This document shows positions 1 to 10,329 of a stretch of 64,000 bases of DNA, one piece after another (position 1 is the first letter of the stretch; each line of letters begins with the position of its first letter). The position numbers and the translations under genes were made by a program. The stretch spans positions 4,154,001 through 4,218,000 of the forward strand of contig JAPNXP010000005.1 of assembly GCA_028753945.1 (NCBI GenBank), written 5' to 3'. Below the pieces are notes generated by a model that was given only the letters and a program-made list of their open reading frames with translations, did no database searches and was not told the origin of the DNA. Source of the DNA: Hexactinellida sp. DTS-2022. Taxonomy: Eukaryota > Porifera > Hexactinellida.

Positions 1-93
1 GTAAATTATCTGTGGAATCAAGTGAGTTAACATTTATCTACTAATATACTTTATACTAAGTAATTAATTAGTTTCTATTTAGTAAGTCCACCA

Positions 94-122
94 TACACGA
101 TGTAACTTTGTTACATCGTGTA
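94..122. repeat. Short perfect hairpin
   Basis: A 13-bp inverted repeat (TACACGATGTAAC and its complement) surrounds the loop TTT. It lies just left of the first miniature element and no gene is near it. Its function is unknown. Confidence 0.6.
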
Positions 123-132
123 TTATTAAGTA

Positions 133-362
133 CAGTGAACTCCCTATAACGAATTGCGGACATCGATTTCATATTTGTATACACCAAATTTGTTATAAGC
201 TGATTAAAATTAATTACTCAGAAATTTATGGGGTAAGAAATATCTTCGTTAAAAAGAGATTACATATATCAATTTATTTGACTATACTATAGTCAAATAT
301 AAGGATGTCCGGACCATTGAACTTTGTTATAAGCCGATTTATAGCCGACTTGGAGTTCACTG
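133..362. mobile_element. pogo-like miniature element (CAGTGAACTCC ends)
   Basis: The ends CAGTGAACTCC and GGAGTTCACTG are exact inverted repeats and TA lies outside each end, as expected for pogo/Tc1-type transposition. The interior keeps words such as CTATAACGAA near the left end and their partners near the right. There is no coding capacity, so it is a non-autonomous element of about 230 bp. Confidence 0.75.
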
Positions 363-364
363 TA

Positions 365-1021
365 ATAGTGTTTAATTTCATAGTTTGAGTAATTTACTGT
401 AACTTAACCTATTTTCCTTTGAGAGTTTTTTTGTACACTGGGAACCGCAATATCAGGGCGCATCAATGCGATGCCCATTCTGTTTTGTCGTTACACACAT
501 ACGAACGAAGGCTAATTAACTTAAAAATTGGGGCCGATTGAATGGATATAGATATGCGGTTTCCACTGTATGAATGGAGAGGATAGGGCGGCTGTGTGGG
601 GAAAAGGAAGAGGCCCCCACAAATAATAATTGGTTAATACAATCAAAACTGATTGAAAAAATAGTTTACCTTTTACTGATCTTATAAATATATGTATATC
701 TCTTTCTAGACATTCTCCAAGTTTAAGTATGATACATTTAGAAATAAGTTAATCGTTGTGATTATTTCTTTTAGCTATTATATTGGTATGCTAGTAACCA
801 TAAGTCGTCAGAAATCTAGGAATATATTATAGAAATTCAGGAGAAATAAAAAGGTTTAAACATTTTAAAAAAATCGTTTTATTTCGTAACAACAAAGTTT
901 GTTAGAAATATTTTGTTTGTATTATTTTGTTAATCGTAATCAGATAAGGTAAGTGCTGGCAATTGAATTAATTGACACTGTGTATTAGGATTTCGTAGGT
1001 TGGCTATGAAAATTGAATAAC
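365..1021. other. Stretch with no recognised gene
   Basis: This AT-rich sequence shows no coding run, RNA gene or clear repeat structure that I can support. Confidence 0.5.
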
Positions 1022-1023
1022 TA

Positions 1024-1216
1024 CAGTCAGGTTCTTTTATTATGAACATTCAAGGGACCAAAAATTGTGTTCATAATAGAGAGACTTCATAATAAGCGAA
1101 CTCACTAAATACAAACCCTATGTAAGTTGTTAAATTGGGACCATAGGGTTTGTTCATAATAAAAAATCTTCATATTAAGCAGACGAAATCTTGTTCATAA
1201 TAAGCAGACCTGACTG
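1024..1216. mobile_element. pogo-like miniature element, CAGTCAGGT family, copy 1
   Basis: The left end is CAGTCAGGTTCTTTTATTAT and the right end closes with AGACCTGACTG; TA flanks both sides. The interior is built from repeated TTATTATGAACA-type words. The same family recurs at 35437-35630 and 48716-48909, which supports mobility. No ORF is present. Confidence 0.8.
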
Positions 1217-1284
1217 TATAAGTAATAGCTAACAAAGCTACATAATTTAAATGTTACTATTATATTTATTATTGTTTTACTTAA

Positions 1285-1462
1285 GAAAGTGGGAAGGGGA
1301 GAGGAGGGATTGGGAAGGGGAGAGAAGGGGATGGGAAGTTGAAAGGTTTTGGAAAGAGGGGGAAATTTTTACCCTGAGGGGATTGCTGAGGGAGAGAATG
1401 AGTAGGAGGAGGAGGAGAAGGGAGGACAGGAGGAGGAGGCTGTGGAGGAGAAGGGGGGTTTT
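1285..1462 (+). repeat. Long polypurine tract
   Basis: About 175 bases are almost only G and A, built from GGGAAGGGGAGAGG-like units. A 75-residue ORF (1251-1478) crosses it but reads as Arg/Glu/Trp/Gly low complexity and is a by-product of base composition. Such tracts can form triplexes or R-loops; whether this one does is unknown. Confidence 0.7.
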
Positions 1463-1648
1463 GTTGGATGTTTTATAATAATTTATTTAATGTTGTGTTT
1501 TTTTATTTAGTTTATGCATTTATTATTAGGTTTCATTTATATTAATTTAGTATGTTTATTCTGTTTGTTTGTAATAGTTGTTTTTGTTTTACTTAATTAA
1601 AGTTGTGTCTCTGCAATTGTTAGTATAGGCGTAGCACGCGGTCCGGCT

Positions 1649-1720
1649 GGTCCGGCCATGGCCGGACCAGTATTCATTATCCTACTATATTATATAGGAC
1701 GGTCCGGTTTTGACCGGACC
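1649..1720. repeat. GC-rich palindromes in AT-rich DNA
   Basis: Positions 1649-1668 form a perfect 20-bp palindrome, GGTCCGGCCATGGCCGGACC. Positions 1701-1720 form a hairpin with arms GGTCCGGT and ACCGGACC. A related GC-rich stem lies near 27090 and 57990 inside a larger repeat. Confidence 0.65.
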
Positions 1721-1759
1721 ACTTTAACTGTTTGGCCGGAGATTTTTTTTTCTTCCAAA

Positions 1760-2025
1760 AATTACTTTTATAGTAGTGTCTCAAAATATCATTGTATAAT
1801 TTATAATAGCACATCCATGGTTTGGTAATACAATGTCTCAAAATCTCACGCGTCTCAAAATTATATTATTCTTAAATTCATATTGAAAAGTAAAATAAGC
1901 GAAAAATTTCCTTTTATAGCGTCTCAAAATATCACTGTTTAATTTGTAATAGCACATCCATGGTGTATTTAGTGTATCACATAGGCGTCTCAAAATCTCA
2001 CGCGTCTCAAAATATCATGCAACAG
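1760..2025. repeat. Tandem repeat, about 145 bp, two copies
   Basis: Two adjacent diverged copies share the blocks CTTTTATAG, GTCTCAAAATATCA, TAATAGCACATCCATGG and CTCACGCGTCTCAAAAT in the same order. No coding potential was seen. Confidence 0.7.
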
Positions 2026-2058
2026 AACTAAGAACTATGGATTAATATATCTGTTACA

Positions 2059-3134
2059 ATGCCCATAGAAAATGCAATACTTCACTAATCCAAACGAATT
2101 CACCAATCGGAACAGAATTTTCTTTGATTCGGAATACCTCTGTTCGGATTAGCGAGGGTGTACTGTAGAGGGAATTTGTACATAAATCGTATCTTGAAGA
2201 TGTGTAGTATATACAGCTAACAGCTTAATATACTTTATTGATATACAGTAGACTCGTTATTGCGGACACGGGAAGGCGAAATATCGGTTAAGAAGTGCAA
2301 AGTTTAATGTAATTGGATCTTAACTATCTTTACTTGAACTGAGAACATGTATATGCTTTATTTTCATTAATCTATGTTGATTTAAATTTAATATTATTAA
2401 TAGGGTCCTAATTATCGGTCTAACAAATTTAGTTAAAAGTCTAACAAAATTCGTCATAACTCTAACAAAATTTGTGAAATGTCTAGCAGATTTGCCATTA
2501 CCAAAATAACTAGAAAGTTTATCAAAATCAATGAGAAGACTGACAAAATTAGTGAAAGGTCTAACAAAATTAATGAAAAGTCTAACAAAATTAATGAAAA
2601 GTACAAAATTACTGATACAGTTAACTGCTCTAATTAACCTAATCCTTCAATTAATGAAAAGTATTTTCAGTAATTTTGTCATACTTTTCAGTAATTTTGT
2701 TAAACTTTCAATGATTTTGTCAGACTTTTCAGTAATTAAGATCCAATTACAAATACAAAATGGTGCACTTAAGCCTAATGAATATAATTTTATCTGTCTC
2801 CTCGTTAATGGTACTTATTAACGATATATACTATTTATTTAAAGCTTATGAAATTTCAAAGTATTTAACTGTACAGTCAAAGCTCGTAGTTAAAACACCA
2901 GGAGACCGTCAAAATTTGTTCGTATTATTCGAAATTCGTGTTAACCGTAGTTTGCATGCATTTGTATAGGCTAGAGAATTAAACTTTGCATTTCTTAACC
3001 GATACGATTTATGTACAAATTCCCTCTATAGTACACCCTCGCTAATCCGAACAGAGGTGTTCCGATTCAAAGAAAATTCTGTTCCGATTAATGAATTCGT
3101 TCGGATTAGTGAAGTATTGCATTTCTATGGGCAT
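2059..3134. repeat. Foldback element with internal minisatellite
   Basis: The outer 110-130 bases at each side are inverted copies: ATGCCCATAGAA at the left and its complement at 3120-3134. Both arms contain GGATTAGCGAGGGTGTACTG or its complement, then a run matching GAGGGAATTTGTACATAAAT. Further inward, units like GTCTAACAAAATTAATGAAA (about 2410-2610) reappear as their complement (about 2650-2745). Short ORFs here are repeat translations. It looks like a palindromic element assembled around pogo-like ends. Confidence 0.7.
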
Positions 3135-3353
3135 CTATAAATGAGAATCTCGATAATCCGAACCAAACTTGTACAAACCTTGTTAATCCGCATAAACAGC
3201 TAGTGTACTCCTTAAAATACTTGCCTGAGACTTATTTTTTATACTTCCATTGCAATATAACTATATTTACGATATTTTTCAAAAATTATTAGAAAGATAT
3301 TTTGGAATCTCCTGTTCGGAATAGCGAGGGTTCGGATTAGCGAGGGTGTACTG
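3029..3353. mobile_element. pogo-like miniature element (AGTACACCCTCGCTAATCC ends)
   Basis: The left end AGTACACCCTCGCTAATCC is matched in inverted form by GGATTAGCGAGGGTGTACT at the right. It shares its left terminus with the right arm of the adjacent foldback. A relative lies at 12463-12734. It is non-coding. Confidence 0.7.
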
Positions 3354-3460
3354 TGCTAGGATATGGGGATTTATTCATTAACTTCTTTCTTAGCTCAAAT
3401 TTATATTAATTCTAGGACAAATGATTAGAAACTCAGGAAGATTGCATATATGGATATTTC

Positions 3461-3930
3461 TAGGGCATTAGTCGATCGCCAAAAAATTGATCGCGATCTC
3501 GATCCCGATCGCATTTTACAAATGATCGCCGATCCGATCCCGATCATTTTTGCGATCATTTCTTATTTGCCATAGTAACTATTCAGGATGCTCAGCTTTC
3601 AACTTGACCAACTTTTAGAAACAGTGAAGTTGATTTTCAACAACCTGAAAAATATTATATTGTTACGGGCCTGTTTTATGGATAAATTGAATTAAATACA
3701 TAAGTGTTAAATAGATTAGGAATTAGGTAGGTGGTAAATTATTAATAATTTTAATTGGGCAACCTTTTCTAAAAGATCGGAGTATAGGATCGAAAATTTA
3801 TGCAAATAAAATGATCGCGATCTCCATTTCGATGGTTCTGTAAAATACGATCGACGATCCTGCTTCGATCGTCAAAAAATGATCGCGATCATGGTCGCGC
3901 GATTTTTGATCGTTCGATACTAATGCCCTA
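3461..3930. mobile_element. hAT-type miniature element, very rich in GATC
   Basis: The inverted ends TAGGGCATTAG and CTAATGCCCTA are flanked by the 8-bp duplication GATATTTC (3453-3460 and 3931-3938), the hAT size. The interior carries many GATC and GATCGCGATC-like words, far more than its surroundings. There is no ORF. Confidence 0.88.
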
Positions 3931-4205
3931 GATATTTCCAATAAGAGTTACATTCGTATGCAATCAATATATCTGTGAAATCTGACACCCCAGGAGTTAT
4001 TTGCTATAGAAAATAAATGTAAACCGTTTAATTCTAGATCAGATTTTCTTGACTTAAATAGTATTACCCATAGACGGCAGGGGCTTTTGGTCGATGAAGT
4101 TTATAGAGGGTACTACAAATTTTCAGCTTTGTTGGTATGGGCTTTTATAGACCGTCTACAAATAAGGAAACTCTTTCCTAATAATATAACTTAACTAAAT
4201 TAAGA

Positions 4206-4320
4206 CTACGAGCCCTTCGTTCTCGGACGCTTCGCGACGGATCACTCTCTCACAAAAGTCGCTTCGCGACATTTGTTCGTTCGTGTTAGGCACTACGCGA
4301 TACAATTCACGGCCTTCCCC
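4206..4320. repeat. Small-hairpin array, family H, copy 1
   Basis: The run CGAGCCCTTCGTTCTCG is followed by hairpins such as GTCGCTTCGCGAC. Related copies with the same order of small stems are at 7057-7140, 7692-7775, 21493-21580 and 57680-57765. It is GC-rich inside AT-rich DNA and does not encode a protein. Confidence 0.65.
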
Positions 4321-4648
4321 TTCCCCAAAGCTATAATATTATGAATGAGTTCACCTGTGGCTAGTGAATTACACACTTTTACTTAATAAAGCGCCTAATA
4401 TTTATTTTTGGTTGTGATTACTGTAATTTGTTTGGGGAATTATGTTGTGTAATTATTCTCATTGCTCAATTGTTATTAATTATTGGTTAATTAATAGCTC
4501 AATAATTCCTAAGGGTAGCTCGTTCAGCTATAGTAAAAGATTCAGCTTGTTAGCTCAAATAATTTGAGACCTGTGGTTTTTAAATTATACGCAATTATTA
4601 ATTTCAGTAAATTGTATTGCAAAGTAATTTACTAACTCTGGGTGTAAT

Positions 4649-4729
4649 CTCTCCATAATAATGGATTAAAGATGAGAATAAGATCGCTTCACGGTCTTAT
4701 TCTCACCATTAAACCATTATTATGGAGAG
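4649..4729. repeat. Imperfect hairpin, about 80 bp
   Basis: CTCTCCATAATAATGG at the left pairs with CCATTATTATGGAGAG at the right. An inner stem, GAGAATAAGA with TCTTATTCTC, closes on a TTC loop. It is probably a palindromic miniature element. Confidence 0.6.
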
Positions 4730-5580
4730 GTAAATCCAGGGTTGCAAAATATTAGATTTATAAATAGTGTAACGTATAGCGTATTATTAGTCAACCACAG
4801 TCGCCATTAATAATCTTAGTTTATATTTAGTATACTAGAATTAGGCTATGTTAGTATCAACTGAACTTACTTGTATTTCTATTTATTAAACCTTTACAAG
4901 TTCCTTGAGTCCTACGCATCACAAAGGTAATAAAGTTCTACATCTCAATAAACAATTCTTTTTGCAGGAGCTGGGTTAGTGAATTAGTTAATTTAATTGA
5001 TAGCAATAATTAACATAATAAATCTCATCGTTAGGCAGAACCAAAATCCTAGATTACTTAACTTAATTTCATTTCTAGTAGAAATCCTAGGTTATACATT
5101 ACGTAATTCCATTGATAGTCTTATTATAGGAAGCTAATGTTATTAATGAAAAGGTTACCGTGTGATGTCATACTCACAATATATCGCTTAGAAAACCCAC
5201 ACACACACACACCCAGTGATTGTCCTTATATCATGGTTTTTGTCCTTATATCCAAAAAGTGTCCTTATATGCTAAAGTTTTGTCCTCGTATCATATGATA
5301 TAGGAACAGTTTTTACAACTTAGGGACATCGACTGACACACACACACACACACACACATTTATAGATAGATACATAGATAGATATATAAACTAGTAAGAG
5401 GCATAACATAAAATACATTAAGTCAAATAATAATGATGTTCTAAAATCAACAATTGAAATTTGTTCAAACATTTAGATGGATATTCAGTGATGTGTACAA
5501 TAAAACTATTGGGGATGCTACGAATACAAGTATAGGAATTAGACAATTTGAAAAGATTCAATGGTTGCAAAACCAAACAC
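4730..5580. other. Stretch without a gene; microsatellites
   Basis: Two (AC)n runs lie at about 5200-5212 and 5335-5360. Between them TGTCCTTATAT recurs three or four times. The remainder is AT-rich with no coding signal that I can support. Confidence 0.6.
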
Positions 5581-6663
5581 CTATACCGACCAATTTAGTT
5601 CAAAATGGGAATACATTTTAAACGAATGATGAATTGGTCGTGTAAAACACATTGCCAAAGAATTATCTGTATAGTCCACAGGATCCTCAATTAACTGATT
5701 CACCCAGTCATTATCTTGATACCTTTTAGGCATTGTCAACACTATTTTCTTTACGATTTTGGGCCAAGTTATATAGAGATGCTCACCGCCTTTGGGATAT
5801 TCGCTATGCATTGGATTGTAGGCAATAACAGGTCGGAATAGCATAACCTGTCCTCTAAACTTGAGCTCAATTAAAGTTATGAGATGATGCTGGCTATAAT
5901 ACCAATTAACTTTATCATAATCGAGAATATAGGGAAGTATTTCGTCCACAATTTCACGATGGAATGCGTTAAACAATGCATCGAAATGAATAGAGGTAAG
6001 GTATAGTGAATTGATGGCAGTTCTATTTGATAGGTCTGTGTTCGCATTAACATTGCAATTCTTCTGCACTTTTGAAACAATGAAATCTGCACCATGATGA
6101 TTGACATAATCTGTTAGACCAATTCCGGGCTCTTGTTCAATTAAAAACTGCTCGAAGGAACGCAACGGAGATTTTGTCAACATAGCTTTTGGAGCAATTC
6201 TTTCATTATATTTGAAATAAACATCCCCATCAAGGAAAATGTAATAGAGATATGACACATTCCGTTTTCTGGCAATTGAATATAAAAGATTTCTCCCGGT
6301 ATTTAATGTAGAATTAGGTTCATATAAATAAACAATGTGAATATGTCTATTATCCAAACATTTTCCCTCGTAACCGAAAACAATTACATCGCATTGACAT
6401 TCAGTAGAATTTGATAAATATTCAGCCAGCATAAATAATTCAGATAGACATTGTTCAGTCTGGACGAGGTAGGCAAATTTCTTTTGTGCTAAGTGGTCAC
6501 TTGTAAAATATGAAATAACTTGACCTAATTGCACTTTCGGACTTAGACTCTTGAGACATTCCTCAAATAATATGAGGTGGATTGTAATGTAACATATAAA
6601 AACGACCAAAAGTAGCTTCGCTTTCAAAGATGTTTTTATTTCGTAGATAATAGAGTTGATCAT
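5581..6663 (-). CDS. Type II membrane glycosyltransferase-like protein
   Basis: This single 360-residue ORF has no frameshift. A short cytoplasmic tail (1-16) precedes one hydrophobic segment at about 17-33, giving the layout of a Golgi type II enzyme with a lumenal catalytic domain. Residues 141-152 read YIFLDGDVYFKY; the D-G-D at 145-147 sits at the end of a beta strand as a metal-binding DxD motif does in GT-A fold transferases. Asn-X-Ser/Thr sites lie near 85, 117, 135 and 213. A second conserved-looking block, WYYSQHHLITLIE to YNPMHSEYPKG (254-291), could form the acceptor side. I do not recognise the exact family, so the sugar and acceptor are unknown. ATG at 6663 is chosen because it sits just before the membrane segment; CCATTATTTAG just upstream could be a 3' splice site of a 5' UTR intron. 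It is one of only two genes here that look cellular. That it is glycosyltransferase-like is inferred from topology plus DxD. Confidence 0.7.
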   Translation of the reverse strand: MINSIIYEIKTSLKAKLLLVVFICYITIHLILFEECLKSLSPKVQLGQVISYFTSDHLAQKKFAYLVQTEQCLSELFMLAEYLSNSTECQCDVIVFGYEGKCLDNRHIHIVYLYEPNSTLNTGRNLLYSIARKRNVSYLYYIFLDGDVYFKYNERIAPKAMLTKSPLRSFEQFLIEQEPGIGLTDYVNHHGADFIVSKVQKNCNVNANTDLSNRTAINSLYLTSIHFDALFNAFHREIVDEILPYILDYDKVNWYYSQHHLITLIELKFRGQVMLFRPVIAYNPMHSEYPKGGEHLYITWPKIVKKIVLTMPKRYQDNDWVNQLIEDPVDYTDNSLAMCFTRPIHHSFKMYSHFELNWSV

Positions 6664-7056
6664 TGTTATCCTAAATAATGGTGAATTAGAGATAAAAGGA
6701 TTCTAAAAGTTCAAACACAATTGGTTTATAAATAAAATACGAACACAATTACTGGAAAAATTTACCTCACAAATTTAAATACATTGTGTGGATTTACTTT
6801 ACTAGTGCAAATTGTGACGATAGTTAAAATGAAGTAAGACTACGTCTGGAACAGCCAACTGATAGAATAACCGAGAAATCAAATGGTAAGAAATGATATG
6901 AAAGAAAAATAAATAAGTAATGTGGACTTAGTAATAATGATTATAAACACTTTGGTAAACAATGTAGGAGTCGGAGTCGGACTATCACTTGTTATATGAA
7001 GTACTCCTACTCTGTGTGTGGTTTCGGAACGATTTGTAACATCACCACGTATTTAC
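6664..7056. other. Flank of the glycosyltransferase gene
   Basis: This lies upstream of the minus-strand gene. AT-rich sequence includes TTTATAAATAAAATAC near 6727, but no promoter can be assigned with confidence. No other gene was seen. Confidence 0.4.
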
Positions 7057-7140
7057 TACGAGCCCTTCGGTCTCGGTAGCTTTGCGACGGATCGGTGCTA
7101 CGCACCTTACGTTAACGGCCGCTGTGCGGCCTTACTCCTC
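7057..7140. repeat. Small-hairpin array, family H, copy 2
   Basis: Four short GC stems occur in succession: CGAGCCCTTCGGTCTCG, a stem ending TTTGCGAC, GGTGCTACGCACC and GGCCGCTGTGCGGCC, followed by TTACTCCTCACC. The order matches the copies at 21493 and 57680. The overlapping short ORF (7018-7293) is not credible as a gene. Confidence 0.75.
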
Positions 7141-7199
7141 ACCCTTTCAACCATGGAAAATGGCAGAAAGGGGATTATATACATCCCTTTAGAAAATTT

Positions 7200-7610
7200 C
7201 CATAATTTTTACTTGTTTTTCATATTCCAAATTTATAAATGCGAAATTCGTGTTCAGCACACTTGCTTACCTATAATGCCCGTTGAAAGCTAACTTCTAG
7301 GTAGATTTTTAATTTTAATCAATTTGTTTACCTATTTTCTGTAAACAACTACTACAAATATTAATATGAAAAATTTATAAACGCGAAATTCGTGTTCAGC
7401 CCACTTGTTTACCTATAATACCCGTTGGAAGCTAACTTCTAGGTTGATTTTGAATTTTCATTAATTTGTTTACCTATTTTGTGTAAACAACAACAACAAA
7501 TATTAATATGAGAAATTTATAAACGCGAAATTCGTGTTCGGCATACTTGTTTACCTATTACGTGTATAACATTTGTTTACCTATTATAACATTTGAAAGT
7601 TAGTTTATAT
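7200..7610. repeat. Tandem repeat of about 120 bp, diverged copies
   Basis: Units share TTTATAAACGCGAAATTCG, a stretch matching TTCAGCATACTTGTTTACC, then GTTGAAAGCTAACTTCTAGG and TGTGTAAACAACAACAA. About three and a half copies are visible. The same unit recurs at 21650-22020, again next to a family H hairpin array, so the two form one larger repeat. Confidence 0.75.
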
Positions 7611-7691
7611 CCCAATATTAATTGCGGTTTCTATTCCCCCATCACTTTAATATAATCCGGACAAACACACAAACAACAATCGAGATTTAAT

Positions 7692-7860
7692 AATACGAGC
7701 CCTTCGGTCTCGTTCGCTTTGCGACGATTCGGCGCTTCAGGCCTCAATTGACGACCGCTGCGCGGCCTTACTAGTTACTACGCCTTGAAACTAATCATAT
7801 ATAATTACACATCTCTGTGGTGATTAAATATACGAGCCCTTCGGTCTCATGGAGATAGTA
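7692..7860. repeat. Small-hairpin array, family H, copy 3
   Basis: CGAGCCCTTCGGTCTCG is followed by GTTCGCTTTGCGAC, then a decayed GGCGCTTCAGGCC and GACCGCTGCGCGGCC. A solitary CGAGCCCTTCGGTCTC follows near 7830-7850. Confidence 0.65.
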
Positions 7861-8057
7861 GGCGACTATTTCTCAAGGTAGGAATTTTATTCTCTTTTTA
7901 AGCAATATTATTTGTAAATATGTATGATTCAAATTTGTCATTTATCAACTGTGTAATAATCTGTTCACTCTATAATGGTATTTTTTTGGAATTATCTTGA
8001 AAATTCCAACTTTATTTTATTTAACGAACTCTTCGGTCCCGGTCGATAAACTACTAC

Positions 8058-8059
8058 GA

Positions 8060-8108
<49 letters not shown>

Positions 8109-8109
8109 A
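8058..8109. repeat. (AAC)n microsatellite
   Basis: An uninterrupted run of about 17 AAC units. Confidence 0.95.
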
Positions 8110-8574
8110 GTATTAAAATTATGAATTTTTATTTACGAAATACGTGTTCAGCATTCTCAGAAAACTACTATATTTCAGTAGATTGTGCAAATTATTCTCA
8201 ATTTCTAATAAATTAATTTCACAAATAAACAAACAAACAAACAACACTGAAAAAAGAGAGAGTAGACCATGATCATCTGACCCATTTGGATTTCATTTTT
8301 TTGTTCGTTTGTTTGTTTATCCGGGTAGTATTGGAGTGATAGGGGAACACTAAGTGCATTTAAATTTTAATTGAGATAGAGAATAACTTTCAAATGTTAT
8401 TATAGGTCAACAAGCATGCTGATCACGAATTTCACACTTTTTACTTTTCGATTGTGAATAATAAGCAACAAATTATTGAAAATTCAAAATGAATTGTACA
8501 AATGCATAGTAAGTTGGTTAGCAAATATTTTGAAATTGGATAATAATTCCACCTGTTTAATCGACAACTTAGTT

Positions 8575-8770
8575 GTTTAATACGTATTTTATTGGATACG
8601 TATTACGTAATACGTATAATGCAATACATATTATACGTTTACTTATAATATCACGCTCATGGAAATTGCTTTGAACAACTTTCGGATTAATCGTTACTAG
8701 CGCGCTTCGCTTGCTAGGTCGCTTCGCAGCAGAACACAACCACACCCAATCCGCTTCGCGGTTGGTTTGA
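8575..8770. repeat. TACGTA-type palindromes and GC hairpins
   Basis: ATACGTATT-like words alternate over about 65 bases (8577-8640). From 8700 there are small stems such as GTCGCTTCGCAGC and CCGCTTCGCGG that resemble parts of family H. Confidence 0.5.
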
Positions 8771-8773
8771 GGT

Positions 8774-8995
8774 TTATATATGTTATGTCGATTTTGTCAA
8801 ATAGTCGATTTTACAAAATAAACATCCAAAATGTCGATTTTGTAAAATCAATATACAAACTTAAGTTAAATTTGCAAAATAGTTGATTTGTAAAATCGAC
8901 ATTTCAGAATGTCGATTTTACAAAATCAACATATAAAAAATGTCGATTTTATAAAATAGACATATTTTATTCTTTGATTTTGCAAAATCATCCTG
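8774..8995. repeat. Palindromic satellite, TCGATTTTGTAAAATC type, copy 1
   Basis: The near-palindromic unit TGTCGATTTTGTAAAATCAA recurs with small variations, each unit able to fold on itself. It starts with TATATGTTATGTCGATTTTG, as does the copy at 29937-30240; a short third piece lies at 14302-14350. Confidence 0.75.
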
Positions 8996-9321
8996 AAATA
9001 TTTTTTCATTTATAACATTTCATTGTGTTATTTGATTTCAAATTATTATCAATCAATACAATAACTTCTCCACATCCCAAAGTTAGGGGTCCACTGGTAC
9101 AGTTTCTTAGTGATATTTAATTTTATATTTGGATTTGGCATATTATTATACACGGACAAGCTTATATATCTAGAAAATTATCTGTTCAAATTTGCATAAA
9201 TATCTAAATTATTTAATCTGTCCTTATAGAAACCTGTAGCTAGGATGAACGGATATAAATAGACGGCTAGCGGCCAACCCTCAACAACGACATTTAATTT
9301 GAAAAGCAAATGCTTTAAATA

Positions 9322-9380
9322 CAAGCGAGGGCCGTAGGCCCGAGTACAAGTTGTAAGGACGCGCGTAGAGCAGACGATCA
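9322..9380. repeat. GC hairpins GAGGGCCGTAGGCCCGAG type
   Basis: AAGCGAGGGCCGTAGGCCC, CGAGTACAAGTTGTAAGGAC and GCGCGTAGAGC occur in that order. The same series appears in inverse orientation at about 49780-49850, so it is a dispersed repeat related in style to family H. Confidence 0.6.
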
Positions 9381-9419
9381 GATTGTACTAATAAATATTT
9401 TTTGTGGTTGGGAATCTTG

Positions 9420-9666
9420 GGATCTCCATACTAGTTTCAATAATCCAATAAAACTTGAGTATATTTGGAATAATCCAATAAAACTTGAGTATATTTGGAA
9501 TAATCCAATAAAACTTGAGTATATTTGGAATAATCCAGTAAAACTTGAGTATATTTGGAATAATCCGGTAAAACTTGAGTATATTTGGAAAAACTTGAGT
9601 ATATTTACAAATTAGTTGAGTAATGTTGAGTATATTTGGAAATTTTTGAAAAACTTGAGTATTTTT
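9420..9666. repeat. Tandem repeat AAACTTGAGTATATTTGG
   Basis: About five 30-bp units contain AATAATCCAATAAAACTTG and then GAGTATATTTGG, decaying into shorter ones. The same AACTTGAGTA words recur in the same direction at 14361-14575, on the other side of the 9690-14205 element. Confidence 0.8.
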
Positions 9667-10178
9667 GGAATTTTCCCATACTTATGTATATGTCGCAGGC
9701 GAAATTGAGTACCAGGCGAGATTGAGTCTCAATCTCGCCTGAAACTCATTCTCGACTAGTCGAGATTGAGTACCAGGCGAGATTGAGTAATTCTTATATA
9801 GAAAATGTTTGAATAAATATTATGGGTTGTTAAAAATTAATTATATCCAGATCTAATCCCGCTATTTATTCACTTCCAAATGATAATACTAGATAAACAA
9901 GTATGCTGAATACGAATTTGACACTCACAAATTTATATTATGTCTATTTATTGTTGTTATTTACAATATAGTAAAGACTTACAACTGGAATTTGAAAACG
10001 ATTGACCCATTTACAAATTTATATTACCTACAAATATTTATTCTTGTTATTGTTCTTGTTGTTGTTATTGACAATATAGGTAACAAGTTTGTAGAATATT
10101 ATAATTGAACTAGAGACTAGCTTAAGACGGTTATTTTAAGTAAATTGCATATGCTAAATACGAATTTAGAATTAACTA

Positions 10179-10279
10179 CAGTAGAGCCTCTGAACAACGG
10201 ACACCTTGGGACCGGAACCGTTGTCCGTTATTTAGAAGTTGTCCGCTATTTGGAGTATCCGTTATGGGAGGCTCCACTG
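10179..10279. mobile_element. pogo-like miniature element (CAGTAGAGCCTC ends)
   Basis: The ends CAGTAGAGCCTC and GAGGCTCCACTG are inverted and TA lies on both sides. Three GTTGTCCG-like words occur inside. The matching position of the opposite arm (near 13815) reads straight through, giving an uninserted comparison. A relative is at 48361-48438. Confidence 0.8.
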
Positions 10280-10329
10280 TACTTGCAAATAAGGGCTGTT
10301 TGTTGTTTAAAGTTGGGGAATTAATTACT

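Noticed and set aside
1251-1478. 75-residue ORF in the polypurine tract
   Set aside because: Arg/Glu/Gly/Trp low complexity that follows directly from GGGAAG/GAGGAG repeats; no domain or codon structure.
9420-9666. Regular direct repeats that resemble a CRISPR array
   Set aside because: Repeats are contiguous without unique spacers, decay gradually, and the DNA is eukaryotic; it is a minisatellite.
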